Source of the DNA: Cyanoderma ruficeps
Taxonomy: Eukaryota; Chordata; Aves; Passeriformes; Timaliidae
Length of the DNA: 64,000 nucleotides
NCBI GenBank assembly: GCA_008694505.1
Contig: VZDJ01007749.1
Location: forward strand, 5,112,941 to 5,176,940
Reading direction: 5' to 3'
Under the pieces are notes generated by a model. The model saw nothing but the letters and a program-made list of their open reading frames with translations. It had not been told where the DNA came from and made no database searches. This document shows, piece by piece, positions 1-11,000 of this stretch. Both the position numbers and the translations under genes were made by a program. Numbering within the stretch: position 1 is the stretch's first letter; every line of letters begins with the position of its first letter.

Positions 1-158
1 TACTCTACTTGCTGTTGATGTGCAAACAAGATGATCCGAGTCTTCTGAACTTCCCTCCTCTGCCAGCCCTTGAGAGTCTTTGGGAGGGGAAGGCGTTTGG
101 TATCTTTGTTCTGTGGTTTCTCCTTCAAGCTGTGTTTCACTTGCTGCCAATTGGAAAG
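1..158 (+). CDS. LBR: LBR exon A (partial at window edge)
   Basis: The reading frame starts with the codon at position 3 and gives 52 residues, including [20 protein letters not shown] and a membrane span [20 protein letters not shown]. The exon ends in AAG followed by the donor gtaggc (phase 0). The open frame continues in the ORF beyond 158, but that part is intron. Confidence 0.93.
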
Positions 159-3100
159 GTAGGCTCTTGGGAGCAGTTGGGTCTTTTATGGGCAACTAAA
201 CAGTGTGTTAGGCTGGAAGGTGGGGTAAATTCTAAATCCAGTGATCTTAAAAGCAATTTAATGAGTTTTTCATGACAGATTGAAATATGTCTGCTGCACA
301 TTTCTGTAAGCTTAGAACAGTGCAGCTGGTTAAGAATTTTTGCATTTCAGAGCCTTTCAGTAGAGAAGGCAGAAAGCATTTTGTAGGTATTCAGATCAAA
401 GTGTGAATGAACTTTGCTTGATAGAATTCTAGGTATCTGACTTTTGAATTCACAAACTATTTCGATGTTTGGTTTCTTATGGCTAATCCAGCATTTTGGG
501 ATGTAATCTTCATCTACAGGAAGCTATAAACCATTCTAGCCATGTGTATATCAGGCAAAGGCTCTCCTTCCCTCTTGTGTCTTGAGGGTTACTGGCAGAT
601 TCTAAAAGAACACTCAGAAGTAGATCAATCATGTTTTATTGCTGTACATATTCACAATGATTGGAGCAGTTCTCCTTTCTTCAAGCTGGTTTGGAAGAGA
701 TTTATTTTTAAAATGTTTTTATTTGAAACTGTTGATCTTTTTCATTTGCTGTCCAGAGTATGCTTTTTAGAACAATGCATGAGCTTCAGGTTTGAGTGTG
801 TCCAGCTGGTTGCTTGGATTGAATGTCTTTTTGGCAGAGTTGAGCTTGGTTTTCCACCCCCGAAGGGGCCACACAAAATATTTTGTTGAACATTAAGATT
901 TTATTTTTCCTAGGTTGTAGAAGGCCTGCCCCTTTCCAATGGAAGGAGACTCCAGTACCGGATAAATGGTAAGCATGTTGCACTTGGTTATTCTAAAACG
1001 GATTCTGTTGTGTGATTTGCAGTGCTCAGCACCATGAAATACAAACGTTGAAAGATACAGTTTGACCAGAGAGTGTATCTGTTGTAAATCTTGGCTAAAA
1101 TAGGATGAGCCTTTTCTTGGAAAAGGGTGGTTAGGAATCATCAGGAACTAAGTGCCCCAAGATACTACACTGTACAGGGGCTGTAGTGGAATCCAAATAC
1201 TACCCTAAAAAGCTGAGTTTTGTCACAGTCTGGTAAGATGCACCATTTTAAAGTTGGAATAGGGCAGTAAGTAATAGAAACAAGAGGAACCACATCCTGC
1301 AAAAGTGAGTCGTTGAGGCTGTCTCATACCTTGGTTTTGGACTTTGTCTTTAGTCTTGCCATAGTGCTACAATTCTTTCTACATTCTAATGAAGGGAGGA
1401 AATAAGCTACATCATTTAGGTTATTTTTAAAAAAGCCATCAACTTGGTGTTTTAAAAGCTAATTTTCAAAGCAATTTTAAAAGCCTTCTTGAGGAAAGGT
1501 AAGGACAGGAGGCACTGGGCACACGGTAAAGTACAGGAGGTTCCATCTGAACTAGAGCAGATGAACTCTGGAGGTTTCTTCTAGCCTCTGCCCATGTGAC
1601 CCTGTGAAGGAATCCATAGAAAATCCTTAGCTAAGAGCAGCAGAGAACTCCCTGCTCCTGTTTGGGCATCAATCCATTCTCCATGATTTTATACTTTCAA
1701 AGTATACAAAAGTTCTTGTGTTCAAGTTTTGACTTAATAAGTCATTTTAAGTCATAAAAGTCACCTGCATCAAGGTATATATGAAGGTAATTCATAGATG
1801 AGAATATGGCTGTCTCAGTAGTCCCACAGATAAGATCTTGTGACTGGCTGTCATTATCCTTTAGCAGTGTCAGTGTCCATGTTCCCTCTAAAATCTGAAA
1901 TTGAATCCTATGGCATAAAAAATCGAGAAGCATTCAGAGTGTTTCTGCCTCTTGTCCTTTTGATGAGCACAGTTTCAGGACTTAGAGTCTCTTAGTTATA
2001 CTGCTGTGCCCCAGAACTTTGAATCATGGGATGTCCAAGATGTTACTGGAATATGGACAAATATTGGAAGAATTAAAAATGCAGAAAGGTTGGATTAGGC
2101 AGGTCCTACAAGAACAATAAATTGGTTGTTTTGGGTTGTTTTCTTTTTTACTAATATGTCTTTCTTCTACATCCTTCAGGGTTTTATGCTTTTATTTTGA
2201 CTGCTGCAGTTGTTGGAGTTTTATTATACTTTGAATTTGAGCTTCATTATTTGTACGATCACTTTATGCAGTTTGCAGTGTCAGCTGCAGCTTTTGCTCT
2301 GGCACTGAGCGTTTATCTGTATGTTCGGTCCCTGAAAGCACCTGAGGAGGAACTGGCACCAGGTGGAAATTCTGGTGAGTCAGAACATTCTGGGTCATTT
2401 CTTTCCAATTGTTTGCTGTAGTTTCATTTTTACAAATTGAAGGCTAGATTCAGGGGTGGTTATTATAAGACTGCGACTTTTGCTTTGCTCTGTGAAGCAC
2501 TTCTTTTCTTGCAAACTCAGTCCCAGAGATCATGAAGTCAGGGCGTGGTATTTTCCTTCTTGTCCACCTTTTTTGATGGATGGGTAATTGTCACAGCTGA
2601 AGGGAATTATTCTTCCCAAACAAAAGCAATTGAATGGAGAAAATGTAAAATTATTAATGCCATATGATCGTGTTCATAGACACTGTGATGTGAACTTCAG
2701 GATAAGGTTGAAAATAAAGAAGGAGCAAGTGTCAGGGAGAACTTCTAAAGTGGTTAGTCCTCCTAATAAATAAAGTATTAGGGCATCTTAAAATACAAAC
2801 TGTGACGTTTTTGTTTTGTATTTTGCACATACTCTTCAAAAAAACTTTTTTTCACCAATCTTTTAAAAATTTGCAATGAGAGAACATGAGTGGAAAGTGG
2901 GATTTTATTTATGGGGAGCAGTGTAGTGGCAGATAAAAGGAGGAGTATTGCTAACAGAAGTTGTCTTACCTGCAGGGTATTTTATCTATGATTTTTTTAT
3001 TGGACACGAATTAAACCCTCGTATTGGCAGTTTTGACCTCAAATACTTCTGTGAATTGCGTCCAGGATTAATTGGCTGGGTGAGTCAGTAATCTGAGTTA

Positions 3101-6100
3101 TTTTATTTGCTTAAATATTACACAGAGGGACTTTTTTACATACACACACTCACAGACATAATTGATACTAAGGAGATATATATATATATATAAACACTTT
3201 ATATATACTTATAAATGAGTACTGACAGACGGTTCCACATAGCTAGTTTTCTAATGACCATTTTTATTCACTTGATGGAAGTTTCTAGCTTCTTTGTTTT
3301 GTGGCAAATAAAAACCCTTTTTCAGGTGTTCAGATGTTGAGGTTGTACAGCTTCAGAAACGTGGTTAGTTGCAAACTGACTAGTGAAATAGTTTAAAATA
3401 AACTTAAACATTGGTCAAAAATACCTGTGTTAAGTGTCCTGTTATGTGATAGAAAATACCACTTTGTCTTACAAGTGAATTTTTAAATAAAACCTTTTCT
3501 AACTTAGGTTGTTATAAACTTGGCAATGCTCTTGGCTGAGATGAAGATCCACAATCTCAGCGTGCCATCCCTGTCCATGATTCTTGTGAACAGCTTCCAG
3601 CTTCTCTATGTGGTGGATGCTCTTTGGAATGAGGTAAATGCCAATCCACTTCAACTGTTTCCATTTCTAATTACAATGTTAAGAGAAGAAAGGTTTGGAA
3701 ATGTTAAAATTCCTTCCTCCTTGTTTCTAGGAGGCCGTTTTGACCACAATGGACATTACCCATGATGGATTTGGATTCATGCTGGCATTTGGAGATTTGG
3801 TGTGGGTTCCATTTGTCTACAGCCTGCAGGCCTTCTACTTAGTGGGTCATCCCACCACAATTACTTGGCCTATTGCTGTTGCAATTACTGTTCTGAACTG
3901 TAAGTTACAGTAAATGTTATTGTTGCTGTTGGTTACAACATAGTTCTGATTTTTGAGATGGGAGGTGAAGCTTTAGCTCAGATGCAGCAGTTGTTGTCTG
4001 GCTACTGTGAAATACAAAGAATATAATAAATTCTCGTTTTAGCAAGTGAAGGATAGGTGAGACTCTGAACACCGAATTGTTCTCTTGAGGCAGCTGTAGG
4101 TGGGTGCTGTCTAGGGTGTTGAAGAAGTGACTTAACGTATTTTGAATTTAATAGATGCCTTTTTAAGTCAATCTGACTGACTCATAAAAAAAGTCAGCAC
4201 CTTGTTGGCTACGCTCTCCTGAACGTAGGGAAAAAGTAACTGTTTGCATCTCCTTCCCTGATGGCCATAGTTACAAATATGTCTGTAGAAAACATCTTTT
4301 CTCATCGAAGCTGAGTGCTTTGAGAAAAGATCCCACACCTTTAGGCAACCTTAAATTTGCACCAACATGTTGTCCCTGTTACCTGAACAGGAAACCCAAA
4401 AAAACCCAGTTGTGTTTTGTAGACGTGACAAAGAATTGGAAAAAATGAGGTGTCCAACTTAATAGGTGCAATACTGAAAAACAGAAAATATTTTTTACAT
4501 CTTCACCTAATGTTTTTTCTTGGGTTCCTGTTTTTTTCAATATAATATCTTTATTCAAAGTGTATTGTGATCATCTTTTTTCAATGCAGCTTTGGAAAAA
4601 GCAAGTTTAGGCTGCTGTGTGAAAATTATGGGGGAGATGAATTTCAAACCCAGATAATTCATTGCCTGGTTCTTTTATTATCATGAGCTTGTAAAAGGGT
4701 GGTCAGTTTATGGAGTAGGTGCTGTAACAAAGTGCTGGGCTGCTAAATAGAGCTGTAATCATACAAAGTGCAGCACACCACCTTATGTAAATTTCAAATT
4801 CAGTGTTACATTAAAAAACTGAGATATAGATATAAAAGTAGATGTGGAAATAAAAGTTCTTCAGAATCTCTTCAAAGTTAGTCAGCAACGAGAAGGAGCA
4901 TATGGAATGCAGGTTTCCAATGGCATTTCTATTTTGTTAGAGCTGTCAGAACCAGAAAATATTAATTGAATCTCTGGGGAAAAGACTTTGATGGAATGAG
5001 TGTGGCAAAGGGCATGTGAGTTCTTTTGTTGAGGCTGAGAAAACTGGAAAATACTGAAGATGCAAAAATACATTGTGTTTATTTTCAGGTGTTGGATATT
5101 ACATATTCCGTAGTGCAAATTCTCAGAAAAACAATTTCCGACGGAATCCGGCAGATCCCAAATTGGCCAGTGAGTACATTTTTTTATTCCACTGGCTGTG
5201 GTTTTATTCAATGGCTCTATGTAGTATTTAAATACATTTTTCAATCACTGCATTGACCACAATACTCTGTTCACAGATCTGAAATTTATACCCACTGCAA
5301 CTGGAAAAGGGCTGCTTGTCACGGGTTGGTGGGGTTTTGTTCGTCACCCCAATTACCTCGGTGACATCATCATGGCTCTGGCGTGGTCCCTGCCCTGTGG
5401 TGAGTTTCTGAGACCAAAGTGGATTTTAGCAAAACTGCTTTTATGCTTTGCATCTGCCTGGGTTTGAAATGCCAAGTGGTAATAATTTGAGATAGGAAAC
5501 TACTGAATGGCAGATTTCTGTGTCATAAGTCTAATGCAACACATTTTCTCTTCCATTTTACCCTAACTTGCTGCAGATTTGACACATACTGAAGATTTTA
5601 CTCATCTTTCTGACATTTTATCATTCAATAACCATGGGACTTACTTGCTAATTAGCTGTTCTTTAAATTTTTTAGGCTAGTGAGTGTGTTTTCAGCTGAA
5701 GTTCCCCAAAAGTGTGAGTTTGCTTGGAGACAAGGGCAGCCATACACAGGGATGACTTGTAGTGAAATACATTTAAAAGAAAGGTCATCAAACACAGTGA
5801 AATTATCTTTGAAGTGTTTGTTAATAATTCACAGTGTTCCTTGTTCTGGGGACCCCAGAGCTGGACACAACACTCAGGTGGGGTCTCAGGAGAGCAGAGT
5901 AGTGGGTTAGAACCAGAACCTGCTGCCACGCTCCTCCTGATGCAGCCCAGAATACAGTTGGCCTTTTGGGCTGCAGTCTCACATTTCTGGGTCATTTCCA
6001 GTTCTTTTCATCCACAAGTCAAGTCATGTGCTCTGAGCAAAGCTGGAGTCATGTCTGCAGCCAGAATAGAGAAAACCTTGTGTGGGGCAGTGCAGTGGCG

Positions 6101-6578
6101 CAGAGATTTGACTGGAAATCTGGTTTTGGTAACTAAAGGACATAAAATATTGCCGGCTTTGCATGCCTTGAGGATGAAATTGGTAGATTTTGTGCCTCTA
6201 AATTTTGAGAATTACTTTCTGTGGGTATGTGGGTCTGTTTCTATCTGCATGTGAACATGTCTTACGGTGTTTGCACTGTCCTGTTAAATATTTGATGTTT
6301 AAGGAGTATAAAATGCTTCAGCCTTGAACAAGTGTGTGTCAGCAGCTTTGAACATGTTAATAGCTACCATCTCTGGGTTTTTAGTCCTGTATCTAAGTGA
6401 GCTTTCTCCCTTCGCAGGTTTTAATCACATTTTACCCTATTTCTACGTGATCTATTTCATCTGCTTGCTGGTTCATCGGGAGGCTCGTGACGAGCACCAC
6501 TGTAAGCAGAAGTACGGCCTGGCCTGGGAGAGGTATTGCCAGCGCGTCCCGTACCGCATTTTCCCCTACATCTACTAG
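1..6578 (+). CDS. LBR: Lamin B receptor, C-terminal part (nine exons, 5' end outside window)
   Basis: LBR is an inner-nuclear-membrane protein. Its N-terminal Tudor/RS region (not in this window) binds lamin B and heterochromatin, and its C-terminal multi-pass domain belongs to the ERG4/ERG24 sterol reductase family and reduces the C14 double bond in cholesterol synthesis. Coding exons are 1-158 (partial), 914-968, 2180-2374, 2976-3079, 3508-3633, 3731-3899, 5089-5169, 5277-5399 and 6418-6578. All junctions seen are GT-AG and the phases join without a break. They give 389 residues to a TAG at 6576-6578; the known vertebrate protein is roughly 615-640 residues, so about 250 are missing upstream. 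Hydrophobic segments are visible at fragment residues about 32-51, 74-90 and 100-119. The family signature [14 protein letters not shown] lies at residues 312-325, and the C-terminus ends [11 protein letters not shown]. No frameshift or premature stop is seen, so the gene looks intact. The close relative TM7SF2 is the main alternative; the lysine/aspartate-rich CKQDDPSLL stretch and the C-terminus match my recollection of LBR. Confidence 0.97.
914..968 (+). CDS. LBR: LBR exon B
   Basis: This 55-nt exon has a polypyrimidine tract and acceptor tag at 911-913 and donor gtaagc. It encodes [18 protein letters not shown] plus one base of a split glycine codon. The motif YRING is the usual lead into the next transmembrane segment of sterol reductases. 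Confidence 0.93.
2180..2374 (+). CDS. LBR: LBR exon C
   Basis: This 195-nt exon has acceptor cag and donor gtgagt. It completes the split glycine and encodes two hydrophobic spans ([15 protein letters not shown] and [20 protein letters not shown]). A short acidic, proline-rich loop (APEEELAP) follows, and the exon ends in one base of a split codon. Confidence 0.95.
2976..3079 (+). CDS. LBR: LBR exon D
   Basis: This 104-nt exon has acceptor tgcag and donor gtgagt. It encodes [18 protein letters not shown], then [16 protein letters not shown]. The G-x-ELNPR element is a hallmark loop of the ERG4/ERG24 family. It ends in phase 0. Confidence 0.96.
3176..3192. repeat. (AT)n microsatellite in LBR intron
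   Basis: This is a short run of AT dinucleotides, about eight units, within the intron between exons D and E. Confidence 0.85.
3508..3633 (+). CDS. LBR: LBR exon E
   Basis: This exon is exactly 42 codons, with acceptor ttag and donor gtaaat. It encodes [17 protein letters not shown] and a following span ending YVVDALWNE. Phase is 0 on both sides. Confidence 0.96.
3731..3899 (+). CDS. LBR: LBR exon F
   Basis: This 169-nt exon lies only 97 nt after the previous one, with acceptor ctag and donor gtaagt. It encodes [20 protein letters not shown] and then [17 protein letters not shown]. The [21 protein letters not shown] block is one of the most conserved stretches of the sterol C14/C7 reductases. 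Confidence 0.97.
5089..5169 (+). CDS. LBR: LBR exon G
   Basis: This 81-nt exon has acceptor tcag and donor gtgagt. It encodes [19 protein letters not shown] and then ADPKLA, the cytosolic loop that precedes the catalytic signature. Confidence 0.96.
5277..5399 (+). CDS. LBR: LBR exon H (reductase signature)
   Basis: This 123-nt exon has acceptor acag and donor gtgagt. It carries [20 protein letters not shown] and then [14 protein letters not shown], matching the ERG4/ERG24 family signature with conserved arginine, histidine and asparagine in RHPNY. Confidence 0.97.
5830..6035 (-). mobile_element. CR1 LINE fragment in the last LBR intron
   Basis: Read on the minus strand, the stretch encodes [15 protein letters not shown], then [20 protein letters not shown]. 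It matches the well-known CR1 ORF2 region after the reverse transcriptase, in which a group of related birds' copies read roughly ...QLWSPQ.KKD. It is truncated at both ends and carries no usable reading frame. It sits antisense to LBR, roughly 380 nt before the last exon. Confidence 0.85.
6418..6578 (+). CDS. LBR: LBR terminal coding exon
   Basis: The acceptor cttcgcag lies at 6410-6417. The exon encodes [20 protein letters not shown], then [20 protein letters not shown], and ends in FPYIY and TAG. The HREARDE..C..KYG..W..YC pattern is the family's C-terminal NADPH/sterol-site signature. Confidence 0.97.
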
Positions 6579-6925
6579 AGCACTCCGGGCCTGAGGGGCA
6601 GGGCATTGCCACAGTTAGTTTCCTGGCACAGGAAACCATACCTCTTACCTTTGCACTTGGTCATTTGTTATTTAGGCTTTTAAAGAAAACAAAACAAACA
6701 AACCCAGCCAAACCTTGGAGCGCGGCAAAGGTGTTATTTACAAGTAAATGTCAAGATGTGAGTTATGTGGACTGACTGTGACTTCAATTTTTAAAAAATT
6801 GTGAATTTTCAAAACTCTTTGAGCCCTAATTTTTCAAGCTAAATTTTATCTAGAATTCTGAGTTTACATTTTTTTATTGCATTTAATTAAGCACTGTGAT
6901 GTAAAATATATTATTTTCTTAATAC

Positions 6926-6931
6926 AATAAA
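6926..6931 (+). promoter_or_regulatory. Polyadenylation signal, proximal
   Basis: This is an AATAAA hexamer about 350 nt after the LBR stop. A T-rich then GTGTT-type stretch follows at about 6952-6967, the expected order of signal and downstream element. Confidence 0.55.
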
Positions 6932-7562
6932 TGCTGAAATTCCATCCAGATAATTTTTTTGGTGTTACTCGTACCATCTAACTTCAGATGTCCGATTTAG
7001 TTGCCTGAATTGGAGGAGCAGCAGGGTCTTTTTTGGTCAGTGGAGCTGGCAGCAGAGGGTTTGACCCGTGTGAGGGGTCTGCAGCCCCACGGCCAGAGCC
7101 AGCACAGCTCAGCTGGATGGTTGTTCCCCTCCTGGCTTTTCATTGATGGCATTTTTTTGGTCAGAGAGGCTCAGCTGGCCCCTTCTGCCCTGCACCTGCA
7201 GGACAAAGAGATAGAATTGGGAGAAGGGGCACAGCTGTTCCCTTCTCCCACCCCACATTGTTGAGGCAGTTCCAGCACAGGCCAGGGGCAGCTCTGAGCT
7301 GCTGCCTGGCAGCGCCCCTGGCCCTAGAGATGGAAGCCACGCTTGTGGCTCACGCTCCTGGAGGGAGGTGAAACACTTCGAACACTTGCTGTGCCTGTGG
7401 AAGGGAGTAGGGAACCCTCAGCTTGCCTCTAGCATTGAACATGGGGTAAAAAGAGTGCAGTGTCTGCCTGTTAGGCACAAAAGCATAAAATGACCACAGT
7501 TGGCTTCTTCTGATCTTTGTAAATTAAGTCTTAATGTACCATAGTGTTTACCAAGTGTGTAT

Positions 7563-7568
7563 AATAAA
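7563..7568 (+). promoter_or_regulatory. Polyadenylation signal, middle
   Basis: This is an AATAAA hexamer about 985 nt after the LBR stop. About 20-35 nt downstream lies a TGT/GTTTGGGTTTG-rich element, giving a plausible cleavage region near 7590. A further AATAAA is at 7685-7690. Confidence 0.6.
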
Positions 7569-8206
7569 GCCTCCACGTTTTTGCTGTACAGTGTTTGGGT
7601 TTGAGAAATGCAACAGCTTTTTTAGAAACAGGAGAAATCAGTAACTAAACCAATTTCCAGTAATTTTTTTAAAAAAGTTAATTGAATAAAGGGTTTTGTA
7701 AATTAATGTAGTTAATTCTTGAAACAATTGAAGTGTTCATTTAAATATTTGTATTGACAGATATGCTGTGAAAATATAGGAAATGCTCCTCAATCCAAAG
7801 TTGTTTTTTTGGTTTCTTTTTGTTTTTAATTTGGCATTGCTACCTCATATGTAGGTGTTGCCTTTTGTACTGTTGCAGATAGAGAAATAGCTATTTTTTG
7901 CTATTGCTATTTAAAACAACATTTTTTACATGAGCCTGTGGTTAAACTCAACCACTTTCTAATATATTTTTGTATATATTTGACTTTTGAACTAATGTAT
8001 GTGTTCCGGTCACTAGCTGTGTTCTTTGTCTAACTGGCTGTAAATGAGATGCCCTTGTGGTATTTACTTCGTAAGTAGAATAATTTTACTGAAATACTCT
8101 TGCTTAATGAATTAGCTTTTATTCTGTTGTCACAAGTCAGAGCTTTTCACCCACTGTACATGAGGTTTGTAGCACAAGTTGCCCTAAAAAGCTTATTAGA
8201 ATATTA

Positions 8207-8212
8207 AATAAA
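8207..8212 (+). promoter_or_regulatory. Polyadenylation signal, distal
   Basis: This is an AATAAA hexamer in an A/T-rich context. Others at 8333-8338 and 8848-8853 could define longer transcript ends. The sequence cannot tell which is used. Confidence 0.45.
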
Positions 8213-9701
8213 GTGCAGATACTTCTGGACTTGCTTGCAGGAGTGTTCCTAATAAATTGGAATGTTATTTATCAATTTTTTCAGTTATTTTAAAATGTTG
8301 ATGTAATTGAAATCTAGCATGTAATTTTTTTTAATAAAATAACCTATTTTGTACACGGGCATTTTTTAAAGATAATTGTACAATTGAAGTGTATATAATG
8401 TAGCTTGATTGTTGGTGGTAAGGAAATTGTTTTAAGACAAGTGCTTTGATTGCTGGCAGAAAATAGCAGTGCCTCTAACAAGACTCGAGAGAATTCACTC
8501 CTGTGAAGCAGCAGATTAAACTGGGATATTGCTGTTTTCAATCCTTGCTGAGTGAATTTATGGGAAATGGAGAAATCATTAAATGGCCCTGGTGTGCAGC
8601 TGGTCTTTTTAAAATCTGCTGAAGGAGGGGGCACTTTGATTCCTCAGCCTGGAAAGCAGGAGCTGCTCCTGCTGCTCTTCCCAGTTTTATCTGTTGCCAC
8701 CCAAGGTTGTTCAAATGTCATTCGGAGCCCTTGTCTTTCAGAATCTGATCCTGACCAATGACAACTTCAGTTCATTTACATGCTCAATTTTATGTGAATT
8801 TGATTTTTGAAGTAACTGGTTTTAATACAAACAAGCCTATGAGCTAAAATAAAGGTTTTGCTTAAAACTAAGTAGTGCATTTTTTTTCCAATTCATGGGG
8901 ATGTCTGATAAAAATGACATTTATTTTCCTTGTTAGTACAGGAGGTGTGAGTTTGCTGAAGTTCCTGTTGTACCTGTGTTTGTGGGGTGAATGTTACGAG
9001 CTCATGTGTGGTGCTTCTCTTAGTCTGCCTGGGCATTTTTTTTTCTTCTGCTACTCCAAAAAAAAAATTCAGCTGTAAAAATACAGAATTAATACTCAAT
9101 TTGCCTACAGGATATGGTATTTCCCCCCACAGACTCTATTAGAAGTCAAAACTAAGCCCAATTAGGCTGTATCCACATGAAGTGTTACTGCACAGGAAAT
9201 AAATGTAAGTTTGACCTCCAAGACTGTACTGGAAATATGATACAGGAACAGGAATGATAGTTTTGCTTACAGAATGATATTTACCCATAGGTAATAAAAA
9301 TATTTGCTTAAATTACATTTGCCAGAGCTCATGAAAAGCTTACCAGAAGCACAGTTCTTGCCTCTTGGGGAGTGAAATCTGTTTGGGGGAGTGGGTGGAA
9401 AACCTTTCCTGTGTGTGGATGGAGAACATATTGCACTGTCTGTACAGAACTGTTTTCTGCTGGGGAAGTTCCCTTAAATTAGAAGGAAATACTTTGATAG
9501 AGCTTTTACTCTTTTTAATACTTAAAAAAGAAATCTTAACCAGCAAACTCTGTAACAACTATTTTTCAAACATCATCTCTACCTTTTTGTATATAGGAAT
9601 GTCAGCAATAACAGCATTATGAGAAACCCTTTGTGTCCCAGTGTGAGAGTGGGAAACCTTTTTGAAGGAAAAATTGGAAGTTGGGCAGACTGGGCTGGTG
9701 C

Positions 9702-9745
9702 TTTTTTTTTTTTTTTTTTTTTTTTTTTTNGTGTGTGTGTGTGTG
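9702..9745. repeat. Poly-T and (GT)n microsatellite with one N
   Basis: Twenty-eight T bases are followed by an N at 9730 and then about seven GT units. The N marks an unresolved homopolymer length. Such a poly-T/GT junction could be the tail of an antisense retroposed copy, but no body is recognised. Confidence 0.85.
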
Positions 9746-10912
9746 GTTGTCATATTCCCATCACGTCAACATCCCATCCGTCTTCCTCCTCAGAACACGA
9801 TCTGGTGCTGCAGCCAAATGTTTCCAGTAATTTCACTTCTGTACCGTGAGGTAGTTGGTTCCCCTGCCCTCTGAGTATGGATAGGGAATGCCGGAGCCGG
9901 GGATTACAGCAAAGCCTTTCCCTGTCTCCCCTGGTGCTGCATCTCAAACTGCAGACGCTGGGTGGAGCAGGTTATTCACTTGTTGCTGCACGCTCAGCTC
10001 TGTGTTCCCAGGGAACAGCACCCGCCTTGCCGGGGGAAGAACGCGTTTTTCCACTGCAACCCCCGGTTTCCCTGCCCTCTGCACGAAGGGTTCCTTGTGC
10101 CCTCCAGTTCCCTCCTGACCCTTGGCTGCAGAAAGGAAGGATGATCATGCATAAAATGGGGGACAGTGCCCTCCTGGGGAACCTGTGAAATGCAAATGGA
10201 AGTGATTTGGACTGTGCACACCACACAAGCTTTTCTGTCCTTCCGCTAAGACAACCTTCCCAGGAGCTTCTGAGCTTCCTTGTGCTGCCTTAATTCCCTG
10301 TTGGAGCTGGGTGTCACCAGGTTTAGCCAGCCTGGCTTAGGCCCTTCTTGCTCCTGTATTTCAAACTGCAGAAACTTTAATGTTAATGAACTGACCAGAC
10401 ACAGGATCCACCTAAAGCTTAAAATCAGATGAAGTGAATTCCTGTGAAAAGAGCTGTAATAAATGGTAGATCCTGAGGGATATAAGTGGAAATTAACACC
10501 CAGAGGAAGGGAAAAATGTTGAACTCAAAGCCGCATTCAAATTCAAACCATTTGCTTTTGGCAGCACAGCTTCAAAACCCCCTCGTATTGTAACAATTAA
10601 GGGAAAATCCTTTCTACTGGCAAGGCAGATGATGCTCATGCAAAGCTGCTCATATGGTGATGTAAAAAACCAAAGCAGAACTATTTCATGCTCTTTTCTA
10701 CATGTAATTTTATAGTCTTGTCAAGACTCTGAAAGCAAACTGGTCCTGTAGACAAAAGGAGAACACTGGAATCACACAGCAATTTCTGCATGTGTTTATA
10801 TCTGCTTATCATAGCCTGCAGGGAATGGAACCTAGCCAGGCTGAGAATTCAATTCCCACCAAAATAAACCTTTGAGAAGTTTACTGTGAGGAGCTGAGAG
10901 CTTATGGAAGTG

Positions 10913-11000
10913 TACGGTACAAAATTAAAGGCTTGTTAGCCACCACATGTTGAAGTCTATGGTACAAATTTAGAGGCTCCTTAGCAACACCGTTTGAGTC
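10913..11000. repeat. Diverged tandem duplication, about 44-bp unit
   Basis: Copy one runs 10913-10957 and copy two 10958-11000. Both follow the pattern TAYGGTACAAA, then GGCT, TTAGC and GAGTC. The copies differ at many positions, so the duplication is old. Confidence 0.6.

Larger units (their letters stand above)
6579..8870 (+). other. LBR: LBR 3' UTR (extent uncertain)
   Basis: The stretch after the stop has no sustained coding frame and becomes very T- and A-rich, with several AATAAA hexamers. A somewhat G/C-richer block lies at about 7000-7350. The true end depends on which polyadenylation site is used. The site at 7563 is well placed, since GT-rich sequence follows it. Those at 8207 and 8333 would give a longer form. 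Confidence 0.6.

Noticed and set aside
542..889. 115-codon open frame between LBR exons A and B
   Set aside because: It is intronic: exon B begins at 914 with a clear acceptor, and the frame has no family resemblance.
5814..6254. 146-codon open frame on the plus strand in the last LBR intron
   Set aside because: It lies antisense over the CR1 relic and continues into plain intron sequence.
9559..9874. Frames running through the poly-T/GT repeat with X residues
   Set aside because: They are products of a homopolymer with an N and give poly-F or poly-K strings.
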